Below, piece by piece: positions 33,499 to 43,195 of a stretch of 64,000 bases of DNA. How positions within the stretch are numbered: the stretch's first letter is position 1; the number at the start of each line of letters is the position of its first letter. Both the position numbers and the translations under genes were made by a program. Source of the stretch: Candidatus Zhuqueibacterota bacterium (GTDB taxonomy: Bacteria; Zhuqueibacterota; Zhuqueibacteria; Oceanimicrobiales; Oceanimicrobiaceae); the NCBI GenBank assembly GCA_029261995.1, contig JAJDAF010000064.1, positions 186,001 through 250,000 on the forward strand, written 5' to 3'. The notes under the pieces are model-generated. The model was not told the origin of the DNA and searched no databases. It was given only the letters and a program-made list of their open reading frames with translations.

Positions 33499-34941
33499 TT
33501 GAATCAGAAATCCCTCCGCAGAATTTTTGCTATTTCTGCATCCGCGCTCGCAGCGATTGCTTTCCTGCAAAGCTGTGACGACAATCCCATTGCATCATCA
33601 ACTTCATCTATCATTGAAGGCAAAGTCGTCCAGGCAGGAACGTTCCGGCCTATCGATGGCGTACTCGTTCGGTCCAGCAGATTCAGCGAGACCACGCTTA
33701 CCGGTTCTGACGGCTCCTACGAACTGACCGTGCAACTACCGGACTCGGCCACCGTGCTGACACAATTGCTATTCAGTAAGGAAGGTTATTTTGAGACCAG
33801 TCTGACTCTGGTCATTCAAAATGGCGAGCGGACTCTGGCGCCGCAGGCGGTGATGACCCAGATTGCCGGCCCGCCAACCACGACCAGCGGTCCGGCATCC
33901 AACATTGTTCTTCTTGAAGCTTCGGAAAACCGCATTTTCGTCAAGCACTCTGGCGCGCCCGAAACCAGCAACCTGACTTTTGAAGTCCGGGATGCGAGTG
34001 GCGTTCCGGTCGATCTCGACCATAAGGAGCAGGTCAAGTTTCGCGTATTGAGCGGGCCGGATGGCGGCGAGTTTGTTTCGCCGGACACAATGAGCACCGA
34101 CTTCGGCGGCAGGGTCGTGACCACCTTGAACAGCGGCACGGTTTCCGGGCCGGTGCAGGTGGTGGCAGAGATTGGGGATGGCGCCATTCACTCCGACCCG
34201 ATCCCAGTGACCATTTCCGGCTGGCTGCCGGACCAGGCCCACTTCGACGTGGTTCCGCAAAAAGTCAATATCGCTGGAATCCGATTCTCCGGCATTCTGG
34301 ATCCGTTGACGGCCTTCATTGGCGACAGGTTCTCGAATCCGGTACCGCCGTTGACCACAGTTTGGTTTGAGACTACCGGCGGAATTGTCGATGGCGCGGC
34401 CGTAACTGATCTGCTCGGCCGGGCGACCGTCACGCTGCTGTCAGCGAATCCCCGGCCTCTTGGCGTGGACTTCAACAGCTTGCGTCTGCCCCGTCCGGGC
34501 GGCTGGCCTGACTATTTTGGCGAAGTTGGCTTTGCGCTGATTCGGGCACGCACCGTGGATGAAAATTCGCAATTCATTTATGCCGAAAATGTTGTCTTGT
34601 TCTCTGGGACCTCCAGAATTACGGATGTCAACCCGACAACCTTCGACTTGGGACCTTTCGGCGTTGTCGATATCAATTTCACCGTCAGCGACGAGAATCG
34701 TAATCCGTTGGTGGAAGGCACGACCATCAAAGTCACTTCCAACGAAGGCGAAGTGAGTGGCGCTACAGATGTGACACTCGATGATACCCGGTCGCGCGGC
34801 GCCACGTTTTTCAGTGTTCGCCTGACCAACTCAGAGCCGGCGACCTTGCAGGGTCCGACCCCGACAACCATAACGATCGATGTCGGGGGTACGAATGGCG
34901 ACGCTTCCGTCAGTCTCTTTGGTACATTGCGAATCAACTAG
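33499..34941 (+). CDS. Lipoprotein with carboxypeptidase-regulatory and Ig-like domains
   Basis: A 480-residue protein with a lipoprotein signal: basic start, hydrophobic stretch and lipobox LQSC with the lipidated Cys at residue 26. A CarboxypepD_reg-like domain follows (about 38-110: IEGKVVQAGTFRPIDGVLVR, TGSDGSYELTVQLP), then Big_1/invasin-like beta domains (FEVRDASGVPVDLDHKEQVK, FTVSDENRNPLVEGTTIKVT). It is probably an envelope structural or adhesin-like lipoprotein. The start is TTG after AGAAGGTG; no in-frame ATG lies nearby. The stop codon overlaps that of menE on the other strand (CTAG). Confidence 0.8.
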   Translation: MNQKSLRRIFAISASALAAIAFLQSCDDNPIASSTSSIIEGKVVQAGTFRPIDGVLVRSSRFSETTLTGSDGSYELTVQLPDSATVLTQLLFSKEGYFETSLTLVIQNGERTLAPQAVMTQIAGPPTTTSGPASNIVLLEASENRIFVKHSGAPETSNLTFEVRDASGVPVDLDHKEQVKFRVLSGPDGGEFVSPDTMSTDFGGRVVTTLNSGTVSGPVQVVAEIGDGAIHSDPIPVTISGWLPDQAHFDVVPQKVNIAGIRFSGILDPLTAFIGDRFSNPVPPLTTVWFETTGGIVDGAAVTDLLGRATVTLLSANPRPLGVDFNSLRLPRPGGWPDYFGEVGFALIRARTVDENSQFIYAENVVLFSGTSRITDVNPTTFDLGPFGVVDINFTVSDENRNPLVEGTTIKVTSNEGEVSGATDVTLDDTRSRGATFFSVRLTNSEPATLQGPTPTTITIDVGGTNGDASVSLFGTLRIN

Positions 34942-36080
34942 TCGCAGAAGTCGTGACGTGAGACGAGTTGCGAGCGGACAGCCTGGCGGGCGATTTTTCC
35001 AGTAGAGGTTCGGGCAAACTCAGGGAGGTAGCAGAATTTTTGAGGCAGTTCATGTCGGTGCAGGTTTCTGGCCAGCAGCGATTTGAGCTGCCTTTCTTTT
35101 TCCGGGGAAAAAGGGCGCGATTCAAAGACCGCGACCACCATCTCACCCAACCGGCCATCAGGCGCTGCAACAACCACGTGGCTCACCCCTGGTTGCTTGG
35201 TATCATCGAGCGCTGCCAGAGCCATGGAGACGGCCCTCTCAACTTTCTCGGCCTGAATCTTAATCCCACCGCTGTTGATGACATTGTCGAGCCGCCCCAG
35301 CCAGCGGAAACTTGTGGCCGATGACAGTTCGACCAGATCGTTCGTGACAACAAGCTTGCCATCGGTCAGGGGCGATAAAACGGTCAGGCAATTGCGGGCA
35401 TCCTGGCCGAGTTTTACCTGTGGCAGGGCTTCGTAGCTTTGGTCTTGGCGTGCCGCGCTGAGCCGGCGCAGGGCAATATGACTCACCGTCTCGGTCATGC
35501 CAAACGTTTGGTAGACTTTCGAGTTGAGCTGCGCAGCTTGCCGTTCTGTGGCAAGAGGCAGGGCCGCGCCTCCGACCAGGATTGCATTCATGCGGTCGAG
35601 CGCCTTCTTTTCATTCCTGTCCGCAGTCAGGGCGGCGTGCAACTGCATGGGTACGAGCGCAGTGAAATCAAAAGGCGGAATTTGGCTGCCGCGATAAGAT
35701 GCGAACGGATTGCTGGCCGGTTCAACAACATCGAGCTTAAGGTCCAGCACCATGCCGCGGACCAGCATCATCAATCCTGCGATGTGGGCTGGAGACAGGC
35801 AGACTAGGCTCCTGTCACCGGCTTGCAGGCGCAGCGCTTCTCCGGTGAGCCGGGCACTCAGGGACATCTGCTCACGGTTCAGTTTGATCTTTTTTGGCAG
35901 GCCGGTCGAGCCGGAGGTCATCACCTGAAACGATTCTTCTCCGGACAGCCACTTTCGGCAAAAACCAACGGCCTGGCTCTCGAAATCAGCTTCCGACCGG
36001 TTGTCGAGTGTGCTGTCAGACGATATCAGCGTCTGTCTTGACAGGAAGTTTCCGTTTAGTGTGAGACCTTCAAAAGCCAT
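34938..36080 (-). CDS. menE: o-Succinylbenzoate-CoA ligase
   Basis: A 380-residue member of the ANL (AMP-forming) superfamily: P-loop TSGSTGLPKKIKLNREQM, YQTFGMTETVSHIALR, WLGRLDNVINSGGIKIQAEK and the C-terminal catalytic Lys in RTSTGKIARQAV. It activates o-succinylbenzoate to its CoA ester in menaquinone synthesis. At about 380 residues it is shorter than the usual 450-490, as in other compact MenE proteins of FCB bacteria. It is the last gene of the men operon, 3 bp after menC. Its stop overlaps the lipoprotein gene stop. Confidence 0.9.
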   Translation of the reverse strand: MAFEGLTLNGNFLSRQTLISSDSTLDNRSEADFESQAVGFCRKWLSGEESFQVMTSGSTGLPKKIKLNREQMSLSARLTGEALRLQAGDRSLVCLSPAHIAGLMMLVRGMVLDLKLDVVEPASNPFASYRGSQIPPFDFTALVPMQLHAALTADRNEKKALDRMNAILVGGAALPLATERQAAQLNSKVYQTFGMTETVSHIALRRLSAARQDQSYEALPQVKLGQDARNCLTVLSPLTDGKLVVTNDLVELSSATSFRWLGRLDNVINSGGIKIQAEKVERAVSMALAALDDTKQPGVSHVVVAAPDGRLGEMVVAVFESRPFSPEKERQLKSLLARNLHRHELPQKFCYLPEFARTSTGKIARQAVRSQLVSRHDFCD

Positions 36081-36083
36081 GAG

Positions 36084-37157
36084 CTAATGCAGTTCAAGCT
36101 GCTCAAGTCTGTGGATGGGTGCAGCTTGGAGGTCGTGAGCGAATCTGAGTTCAGAATTCTTGAGCGTGACACGGGAGTCGAAGTTTTTCCGGAACAGCCT
36201 TCCCGTGCCAAGTCCCTGGACTCCCGAGATCGCCAGCGTGGCAGTCCATTGCGCCAGCGCGTTCAACCCGATGTTGGACTCGAGCGCTGATGTGACCCAA
36301 TAGCCGATTCCGCGCTGCCGGGCCAATGAGATCCACTCAGAAGCTTGCTTGAATCCCCCGAGCAGAGTGGGCTTGAGGATGATGTGCTGTGGTTTGATGG
36401 CATCGAGCATCTGCCGTCTCTCCTTTGTTGTGGTCAACCCGATCAACTCTTCATCAAGGGCGACCGGAATAGCGCCGTCCGCGCATAACCGCGCCAGAGC
36501 GGGCCACTGACCAGATTTGACAGGCTGCTCAATCGAGTGCACGCAAAACTCCGAGAGTCGTCGCATCTTGTCCATCGCTTCATCAGCATTGAATGCGCCG
36601 TTTGCATCCAGGCGCAGTTCAAACTCTGGTGGGCGGAATTGTTGCCGAAATTCCTGCAGCATGCGGCATTCATCATCGAAATCCAGCGCCCCAATCTTGA
36701 TTTTGATGCAACGGAAACCGGCGGCCACTTTAGCTTGTGCCTGGCGCAGCATGTCATGAGTCTCGCCCATCACCACAAGACCGTTTGTGATGATGGAGGT
36801 TCTGCTTCTGGTATATTCAGATTCAAACAGTACTTGACTGCCGCCCGACTGCAAATCTTTGAGGGCGGTTTCAACTCCAAACCTGATGGCCGGCCATTTT
36901 CGCAATGCTAAATCCTGTTCGGTCGCGCCGTCTTCGACGGTGGCACAGACTTCGCCCAGTTTTGTTTCGAATCCGGGTTGATCATCGGGACTGAGCTTGG
37001 GCAGAGGGGCACACTCACCGAGTCCGAGCGGACCCTCTTGGTCGCCAATTCCGATAACCCATGTGTCGCGGCTTTGCAGGGCGCCACGGGAAGTCCCCAT
37101 CGGCTTGATGAATTCCAGGGTATATTTCCGAAACTCTGCATGCAGGCGCGGTTTCAC
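36084..37157 (-). CDS. menC: o-Succinylbenzoate synthase
   Basis: A 357-residue enolase-superfamily enzyme. Catalytic signature: Lys pair in CIKIKIG, metal ligands in LRLDANGAF, HSIEQPV and VALDEEL, and the second Lys in ILKPTLLGG. It dehydrates SHCHC to o-succinylbenzoate. The GTG start overlaps the stop of menA in a GTGA sequence, so translation is probably coupled. Confidence 0.92.
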   Translation of the reverse strand: MKPRLHAEFRKYTLEFIKPMGTSRGALQSRDTWVIGIGDQEGPLGLGECAPLPKLSPDDQPGFETKLGEVCATVEDGATEQDLALRKWPAIRFGVETALKDLQSGGSQVLFESEYTRSRTSIITNGLVVMGETHDMLRQAQAKVAAGFRCIKIKIGALDFDDECRMLQEFRQQFRPPEFELRLDANGAFNADEAMDKMRRLSEFCVHSIEQPVKSGQWPALARLCADGAIPVALDEELIGLTTTKERRQMLDAIKPQHIILKPTLLGGFKQASEWISLARQRGIGYWVTSALESNIGLNALAQWTATLAISGVQGLGTGRLFRKNFDSRVTLKNSELRFAHDLQAAPIHRLEQLELH

Positions 37158-38035
37158 AGCAGGCCGCCCACACCGAAGAGAATCACAAAAAGAAGCGTCG
37201 TGAGCACCATGTGCTTCAGGTAAGGGTCCAGTTGTGCCGACTCATTGGTTGCAACGCCCAGGCCATTGACCCACATCAGCGGCAAGCTGAGCAGAAAAAG
37301 CCATTGCCAGCCGCTGGCAAAATTCAGCCAGACATAGATGGCAGACAGAATGACGGCACCGGCTAGCAATCCCCAATGATAGATGCGCGCCTTCTTTTGG
37401 CCAAGCCGCACCGGTATGGTGATTTTGCCCGCTTCCCGATCGGATTCCCGGTCGCGGATGTTGTTGACGTTGAGAACCCCGACGCACAACAGTCCGCAGG
37501 ATGAAGCGGGCAGCAGAATCGCGAGGTTGAGAGAGTGCGTGTGCAAATAGTAGCAGCCAAACACGCCGACGATGCCGAAGAACATGAACACGAAGATGTC
37601 ACCCAGCCCGACATAGCCGTATGGCTTTGGGCCCGCCGTGTAGGCTATGGCCGCCGCAATGGCCGCCAGCCCCGCCACATGAAAGGCGAAACTTTCCTTG
37701 CGAATCAGAACATATCCCACAGCCAAACACAGGCAGACAAAGACAAGTACTGCCCTGCGCATCGCTGGCGCCGTGATTTTGCCTGACTGCGTTGCGCGGC
37801 TAGGTCCGACACGGTTCGCGCTGTCAGCGCCATGCTTGCTGTCTCCGTAGTCATTGGCCAGATTTGACAGAACCTGAAGCAGAATGGCCGTCGCAAAGCA
37901 GAGCAGTGCAACAGTCCAACTAAAAGCATATTCGGCGGCGGCCAGCAGACTGCCAAGCACAATGCTGGCAGTGGCCAGAGGTAACGTCCGCAGTCTGAGG
38001 GCGGAAAGCCAGACTCGTGTTTTGTTCATGTCCAT
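37154..38035 (-). CDS. menA: 1,4-Dihydroxy-2-naphthoate polyprenyltransferase
   Basis: A 293-residue UbiA-superfamily membrane protein with about nine helices. The two Asp-rich motifs are present: NLANDYGDSKHGAD and NNIRDRESDREAGK. It joins DHNA to a polyprenyl diphosphate and releases CO2, in the inner membrane. It lies between menB and menC, separated from menB by a strong hairpin (38049-38093). Confidence 0.92.
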   Translation of the reverse strand: MDMNKTRVWLSALRLRTLPLATASIVLGSLLAAAEYAFSWTVALLCFATAILLQVLSNLANDYGDSKHGADSANRVGPSRATQSGKITAPAMRRAVLVFVCLCLAVGYVLIRKESFAFHVAGLAAIAAAIAYTAGPKPYGYVGLGDIFVFMFFGIVGVFGCYYLHTHSLNLAILLPASSCGLLCVGVLNVNNIRDRESDREAGKITIPVRLGQKKARIYHWGLLAGAVILSAIYVWLNFASGWQWLFLLSLPLMWVNGLGVATNESAQLDPYLKHMVLTTLLFVILFGVGGLL

Positions 38036-38048
38036 AGTATTCGTTGAG

Positions 38049-38093
38049 CGTAGTGCGTTGAGCGTGTCTTGTCTCGACGCTCAACGCACTACG
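38049..38093 (-). other. Perfect 17-bp hairpin between menB and menA
   Basis: CGTAGTGCGTTGAGCGT and ACGCTCAACGCACTACG pair without mismatch around an 11-base loop. It spans the menB stop codon and ends 14 bp before the menA start. There is no T run after it on the transcribed strand, so it is more likely an RNA-processing or translation-control structure, or a small repeat, than a terminator. TTGAGCG is also repeated next to it. Confidence 0.75.
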
Positions 38094-38913
38094 GATAGCG
38101 CTTGAATTTCGAAAAGTCCGGTTTGCGTTTTTCAAGGTAGGCTTGCCTGCCTTCGTTTGCCTCTTCCGACAAGTAGTAGAGCAACGTCGAGTTGCCGGCC
38201 AGTTCCTGCAGACCGGCCTGGCCGTCCAGTTCGGCGTTGAACGCGGATTTCAACAGGCGCAGGGCCATCGGGCTTTTTGACAGAATCTTCTTGCACCATT
38301 CGATGGTGGTTGCTTCCAGTTCATCCAGGGGCACGACCTTGTTGACCAGACCCATCTGCAGTGCTTCCTGGGCATCATATTGGTCGCACAGGTACCAGAT
38401 TTCCCGGGCTTTTTTTTGCCCGACACAGCGCGCCAGGTAAGATGAGCCAAAGCCGCCGTCAAAGCTTCCGACGTTGGGTCCGGTCTGGCCAAAACGGGCA
38501 TTATCTGCTGCGATGGTCAGATCGCAGACGACGTGCAGCACATGGCCACCACCGATTGCCCATCCTGCTACCGCTGCTATCACCGGTTTTGGGATAGATC
38601 TGATTTGTTTTTGCACATCCAGAATGTTGAGCCTCGGCACACCATCCTGCCCAACGTAGCCACCCGTGCCACGCACTTTTTGGTCACCGCCGCTGCAAAA
38701 AGCTTTGCCGCCTTCACCGGTCAGGATAACGACACCGACATCGCCGTCCTGTCGCGCCAGTTCAAATGCTTCCTGAAGTTCGAAGACTGTCTGTGGCCTG
38801 AAGGCGTTGTGAACCTGCGGCCGGTTGATGCTGATTTTGGCAATGCCTTCATGAAACTGAAAGAGGATGTCCTCAAATTCTTTCAGAGATTTCCACTCGG
38901 CCGGGTTGCTCAT
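38089..38913 (-). CDS. menB: 1,4-Dihydroxy-2-naphthoyl-CoA synthase
   Basis: A 274-residue crotonase-fold enzyme of full usual length. Motifs: [66 protein letters not shown] and the end [14 protein letters not shown]. It closes the second ring of the naphthoquinone. The ATG overlaps the stop of menD by 4 bases (ATGA), indicating coupled translation. Confidence 0.95.
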   Translation of the reverse strand: MSNPAEWKSLKEFEDILFQFHEGIAKISINRPQVHNAFRPQTVFELQEAFELARQDGDVGVVILTGEGGKAFCSGGDQKVRGTGGYVGQDGVPRLNILDVQKQIRSIPKPVIAAVAGWAIGGGHVLHVVCDLTIAADNARFGQTGPNVGSFDGGFGSSYLARCVGQKKAREIWYLCDQYDAQEALQMGLVNKVVPLDELEATTIEWCKKILSKSPMALRLLKSAFNAELDGQAGLQELAGNSTLLYYLSEEANEGRQAYLEKRKPDFSKFKRYP

Positions 38914-40616
38914 TTGATCTCCCTCGTGATAGATTTAAACTCCGCAAAGGTTGCGGAATTTGTGGTCTTGTCGAAAAATACCTCCAGCAAGGACGCTTTG
39001 TCTGTGGCCTGAAAGAAGGCGGATAGCATTTCTGAAAATTGTTCTGCGGCGTCACAGGCACGATATTCAAGGCCATGGTCTGCTGCCGTGCGTTCTGCTG
39101 TGAGGTTCTGTTCTACTTCAAAATAATCTTGTAGTTCCGGCAAACGCCGGCTATCATCGAGCATTCTAAAAATGCCGCCGCCGCCGTTGTTGAAAACAAT
39201 GATTCGCAAATTGCCGGGAAGATCACGCTGCCAGAGCGCATTGCGATCATAAAAGAAGGCGAGGTCACCAACTATGAGCGTGGTCAATCTGTCTCTGACA
39301 GCCAGCGCCGCGCCAACCGTGGTGCTTACTGTGCCATCGATGCCACTGGTTCCGCGGTTGCTGTTGACCTGAATATTGCGGGTCTCTTTCAGGGAAACCA
39401 GGCTGGCGAGCCGGACTATCGAGCTGTTGCCCAACTGCAGATTGCTGTTTTGGGGCAGGTGACGCAGGGTTGCCTGCATCGCGGATAACTCTGAGTGATT
39501 GGAGTGGTTCAGGAACCGGTCGAGCAGGGTGGAGGCCTGTTCTTGTCTGGCGGCCCACGTTGATGCGTAGGTCGCGGGCCTTTGGGGAGCGTCGGAGTTT
39601 TCCAGAAGTTGCCGAAAGAAGGGTGCTGGCTCAACCGGCAAGATTCGAGTCACGGATTGGTAGGTGTCGATGGCGACGGCATCCTGCTGAAGGTGCCAGT
39701 GCTCTGCTGGCCTGAATTTTCGCAGAAAGCGTTTCATGGATTTCGAGATGATTGGCCCGCCGAAACTCACCACCAGGTCAGGCTGCAGCTCGGGCGCCAG
39801 CGTTTCAATATTTCCGCTCAGGATCATGTCCGCGAAGTGAAGCTTGCAAGAGTCGTGGCAGTTTGATGCAACATCGGCGTGGATGACCGTGTCATCGAGC
39901 CCTTCGAGTGCGCTGAGTTGCACGGCAAGTTCATCTGACGGCATCCCGAGTCCGGCAATAATCATTTTTCGGCGCGACTGCTGCCAGACGCGCGAAAGCT
40001 CCGGCCATTCGTCGCTTGCAATGCGCGATTCTGTTTTCACCCGGGAAATGCGGCGCGCATCACGCGTGTAGGTGATTGCGCTTTGCGGATAGAGCGGCTC
40101 TCGCAACGGCACGTTTATGTGGACAGGGCCGGCAACCGGGGCCGAGCAGGAATTGATGGCATCCGAGATGATTCTGCCCGCATGCCAGCAGGCATCTTTG
40201 TGGCTGGTGTCAACCGGAAATTCGAAGTAGCCGCGCGTGTGGGCGCCATAAAGTCGATGTTGTTGAATGGTTTGGCCGTCATCTTGCCCAATCCATTCTG
40301 GCGGGCGGTCCGCGGTCAGGACCAACAGTGGAATCTGCTGGTAAAAGGCCTCGGCGACCGCTGGCGCGTAATTCAGGGCCGCTGTGCCTGAGGTGCAAAT
40401 CAAGATGGTTGGCCGGGCTTTCTGCTGCGCCAATCCCAATGCCACAAATGCGGCGGCCCGTTCATCGATGATGGTTCTGCATTTGAGCTGTGGGTGTCTG
40501 ACGAATGCCAGAGTAAGTGGAGCAGAGCGGGAACCCGGGGAGATGATGACGTCTTGGAGTCCATGGCGAGCGCACAAGTCGGCCAGGTTGAAAACCTCTT
40601 GTTTGAACTCAGTCAT
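38910..40616 (-). CDS. menD: SEPHCHC synthase
   Basis: A 568-residue ThDP-dependent enzyme: [32 protein letters not shown] (catalytic Glu), [72 protein letters not shown] and [11 protein letters not shown]. It adds 2-oxoglutarate to isochorismate. I chose the ATG at 40616 because the family starts near there and the upstream 27 codons overlap menF. The start overlaps the end of menF by 8 bases. Confidence 0.94.
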   Translation of the reverse strand: MTEFKQEVFNLADLCARHGLQDVIISPGSRSAPLTLAFVRHPQLKCRTIIDERAAAFVALGLAQQKARPTILICTSGTAALNYAPAVAEAFYQQIPLLVLTADRPPEWIGQDDGQTIQQHRLYGAHTRGYFEFPVDTSHKDACWHAGRIISDAINSCSAPVAGPVHINVPLREPLYPQSAITYTRDARRISRVKTESRIASDEWPELSRVWQQSRRKMIIAGLGMPSDELAVQLSALEGLDDTVIHADVASNCHDSCKLHFADMILSGNIETLAPELQPDLVVSFGGPIISKSMKRFLRKFRPAEHWHLQQDAVAIDTYQSVTRILPVEPAPFFRQLLENSDAPQRPATYASTWAARQEQASTLLDRFLNHSNHSELSAMQATLRHLPQNSNLQLGNSSIVRLASLVSLKETRNIQVNSNRGTSGIDGTVSTTVGAALAVRDRLTTLIVGDLAFFYDRNALWQRDLPGNLRIIVFNNGGGGIFRMLDDSRRLPELQDYFEVEQNLTAERTAADHGLEYRACDAAEQFSEMLSAFFQATDKASLLEVFFDKTTNSATFAEFKSITREIK

Positions 40617-41907
40617 AACACAAGATCTTGCTGGCCCCGTTCTTTTTATCGGTGAAGGAGTGCATCTTCTTCCCGTCGAGAACTTTGCGCAGGGCATCCA
40701 GTTTCAACTCGGTTTCCAGCCATTCTTTCTCCGGCTCCGAGTCAATGGTGACACCGCCTCCTGCGTACAGAATGGCGGTGCTGCGCAGGACCTGCATGCA
40801 TCTCAGGTTGACATAAAGATGCGATTCCCGGTCCAGATTGACCGGGCCAAGATAGCCGGCGTAGAATTCACGATTGTGCGCTTCATGTTCGGAGATGAAA
40901 GCAAGTGCTTTCGCCTTCGGAACACCGCAGACCGCAGGGGTCGGATGCAGGGCGTTTAGCATGTTTTCAACGATTTTTTCTGCCCGGGAGGTCAGATTGG
41001 CAAGACTGAAGCGGGTTTGCAGATGCAAGAGATTTCCGATTCGAAGTGACTCAGTGGTCTGTTCCTCAAAGTCATTGATTCCCTGTTGTGCAAACGCATC
41101 GCGAATGTATTCGCTAACAATCTCCTGCTCGACGATTTCTTTGTCTCCCCATTCCTTTGCCCAGGTAGTGTCTTTGCTGGTCACCGGCCGCGTACCGGCC
41201 AGGGCTACTGCGGTCAGATTGTTCTGCTTGACGTTCAACAACAATTCAGGCGTTGCCCCAATCCATGTTCCGACGCCTGGCAGTGAAACCAGAGAAACAA
41301 ATGCGTTGGGATAGCTGGCACAAAGACTGTTGAAAAGAGTGGCCGGATGAAAGGTTGGTTGGAGATCAATTTCAACCGCGCGAGACATCACAACTTTTCT
41401 GAGCGCGCCGCTTGCGATAGTCTGCACTGCATTCCCGATTTGGCGACAGTACTCATTTTTGTCAATATTTGTCACCGAAGGCGTGGCGTTTGCCGGGACA
41501 TGCCAGCTGTGCTGCCCTGTAATGGTCGATGCGTTGCCGTTTGAAAGATCCAGGAATCTTGCCTCAAATTTTGCCTTGTTCTTGCGTTGCCGCGCATCAA
41601 ATGGGCTGGAAGAATGCAGAGTGTTGCAACCGGTCTTCCCCAGCAGCAGGTCAGCGCCGATCAAGTAGGTGCAGTTCGGTGCTGCGTTGTCAAATGGAGA
41701 AATCAAGAAACCGGGCTTGAGCTGGCTCAATTCAGATTGGCTGCATTTCAGGTCGCCAGACAGGTCAACAATCGCTCGTGGGCGCGCTTCCCGTGGAAAA
41801 CGCCACAGCGCCGCAGGCAGATGAAGTTCGAGTGCCGCATGATAGAAGTGCCGAATCCCCTGTTCAGCCTCTGTCTCGCGAAAAATCACTTCTGAATCAT
41901 TTAGCAT
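40609..41907 (-). CDS. menF: Isochorismate synthase
   Basis: A 432-residue chorismate-binding enzyme: VVMSRAVEID, GTWIGATPELLL, VALAGTRPVTSKD, HPTPAVCGVPKAKAL, FYAGYLGPV and YAGGGVTIDSEPEKEWLETE. It converts chorismate to isochorismate, the committed step to menaquinone; no isochorismatase or siderophore genes are nearby, so MenF is preferred over EntC. The AAGGAG site is about 14 bases before the ATG, a rather long gap. The regulator gene lies 50 bp upstream. Confidence 0.92.
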   Translation of the reverse strand: MLNDSEVIFRETEAEQGIRHFYHAALELHLPAALWRFPREARPRAIVDLSGDLKCSQSELSQLKPGFLISPFDNAAPNCTYLIGADLLLGKTGCNTLHSSSPFDARQRKNKAKFEARFLDLSNGNASTITGQHSWHVPANATPSVTNIDKNEYCRQIGNAVQTIASGALRKVVMSRAVEIDLQPTFHPATLFNSLCASYPNAFVSLVSLPGVGTWIGATPELLLNVKQNNLTAVALAGTRPVTSKDTTWAKEWGDKEIVEQEIVSEYIRDAFAQQGINDFEEQTTESLRIGNLLHLQTRFSLANLTSRAEKIVENMLNALHPTPAVCGVPKAKALAFISEHEAHNREFYAGYLGPVNLDRESHLYVNLRCMQVLRSTAILYAGGGVTIDSEPEKEWLETELKLDALRKVLDGKKMHSFTDKKNGASKILCYD

Positions 41908-41957
41908 GTATTAGTTGTGGTCTCCTTTGTAAGCAGAGTACTTGAGGCGCATCAGTT

Positions 41958-42479
41958 CTACGCTCTCGGAATCAAGCGCATGATGGTTTTGAATCGGTCC
42001 GTGGATATCACACGATTGTTCAGCAGTTTTTTCAGACTGTCGGCAGCGAAGTTGGTCATTTCGTCCAACTTGGTGAGCTTCTCGAACATTTCAGGCTCAA
42101 GGGCTTGCATCTCGACCGACAATGCCGAGATATCCTCTTGTATGCGCGTCATGAGTTTGAGTTCGCGGTTTCGCAGAATGTTGTAGATGACTTGAACCAG
42201 ATCCGGCTTGGAGCGATATCCCGGGGAACGTGCGTCGCCAAGCGTAACTTTTTCGACCACTTCGTAGGCTATCATTTCCGCCAAGGCCGTGCTTACCAGG
42301 CCCTTTGTCACACCAAGGTTTGCCGTCATTTCTTTGGCCGTAATCGGCTGGCCTGACAGGTAGACCAAAACCCAGATTTTGCCATGAATCTCTTTGAATC
42401 CCCAGTACTTGATGAATTCGCCTATCGATTCAGCCAGTTGAATTTTCTTTTGGTCCAGATCTTGTTTCACACGAGTCAC
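41958..42479 (-). CDS. GbsR/MarR-type transcriptional regulator
   Basis: A 173-residue winged-helix protein of the GbsR family: FIKYWGFKEIHGKIWVLVYL, QPITAKEMTANLGVTKGLVS (HTH), ALAEMIAYEVVEKV and YRSKPDLVQVIYNILRNREL, then a C-terminal helical dimerisation part. GTG start; no strong ribosome-binding site. It lies 50 bp before menF on the same strand and after the chemotaxis operon. It may control the men operon or be read together with it; this is inference from position. Confidence 0.8.
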   Translation of the reverse strand: MTRVKQDLDQKKIQLAESIGEFIKYWGFKEIHGKIWVLVYLSGQPITAKEMTANLGVTKGLVSTALAEMIAYEVVEKVTLGDARSPGYRSKPDLVQVIYNILRNRELKLMTRIQEDISALSVEMQALEPEMFEKLTKLDEMTNFAADSLKKLLNNRVISTDRFKTIMRLIPRA

Positions 42480-42708
42480 ATTGATGTTGATTTTGTTTAG
42501 AACAATATAAACGATTTCAATTTCGAAGTCAAGTTTCTTTGTGGGTATGGAGCAGCGCGACCCGGGTAGGGAGAACGAGGGGAAATGACGATTTGAGAAC
42601 CTGGCGACTAGAATTTATGTCGTCATCCGGTCGTCTTTATTAGAAGGTATGGTTTTGTATAGTCTCAGATTGCCCACAAATCTCTCGATGGGCTTGTGCA
42701 CCATTGCT

Positions 42709-43191
42709 TTACGCTTTCTCGAGCAAGTCGATGAAATCTTTTCCCACAATCGATACATACATCGCGTGGCATCCAATCCGCAGAGGCATGGCGGCCGCGA
42801 CCTCGCTTTGGTCCGCAAATGAGCCATTTCCTGTTTCCGGCAACCCCAGTTCGAACTCCTGATTCTCCGGGACGAGTGCGCCCATGAATCTCCCGGCAAT
42901 GGTGTTGGCAATTTCAGCAAGCGCGTCATTGATGGCGTTTTCGGAAACGTCGTCATCCACCAGGCCTACAACTTCCTCCGCCAGAACTTTGCCGTAACTT
43001 CTGCTGATTTGGATGACCAACTCGCCAGAGTGCGGTTTCTGAAAGGGTAGCATGCTCCAAATTGTATCGCTGTCCACGATTTGGATGTCATCGGCTTCAT
43101 CCATGATTTCGATTTCTTCGAAGGTCATGTTCTCCATCGTTGTTGAAACGGCAGATGCCAGGGAAGACTGAATCTTGTCAAGTTCATTCAT
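42709..43191 (-). CDS. cheX: CheX-like chemotaxis phosphatase
   Basis: A 160-residue protein with a CheX/CheC-like phosphatase fold: MENMTFEEIEIMDE near the start, the central helix motif DALAEIANTIAGRFMGAL (the E-x2-N type catalytic pair), and an end FIDLLEKA. It would dephosphorylate CheY-P. The ATG at 43191 was chosen because the longer frame overlaps cheY. It directly follows cheY (4 bp) at the end of the chemotaxis operon; 229 bp without genes follow. Confidence 0.75.
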   Translation of the reverse strand: MNELDKIQSSLASAVSTTMENMTFEEIEIMDEADDIQIVDSDTIWSMLPFQKPHSGELVIQISRSYGKVLAEEVVGLVDDDVSENAINDALAEIANTIAGRFMGALVPENQEFELGLPETGNGSFADQSEVAAAMPLRIGCHAMYVSIVGKDFIDLLEKA

Positions 43192-43195
43192 GTTT

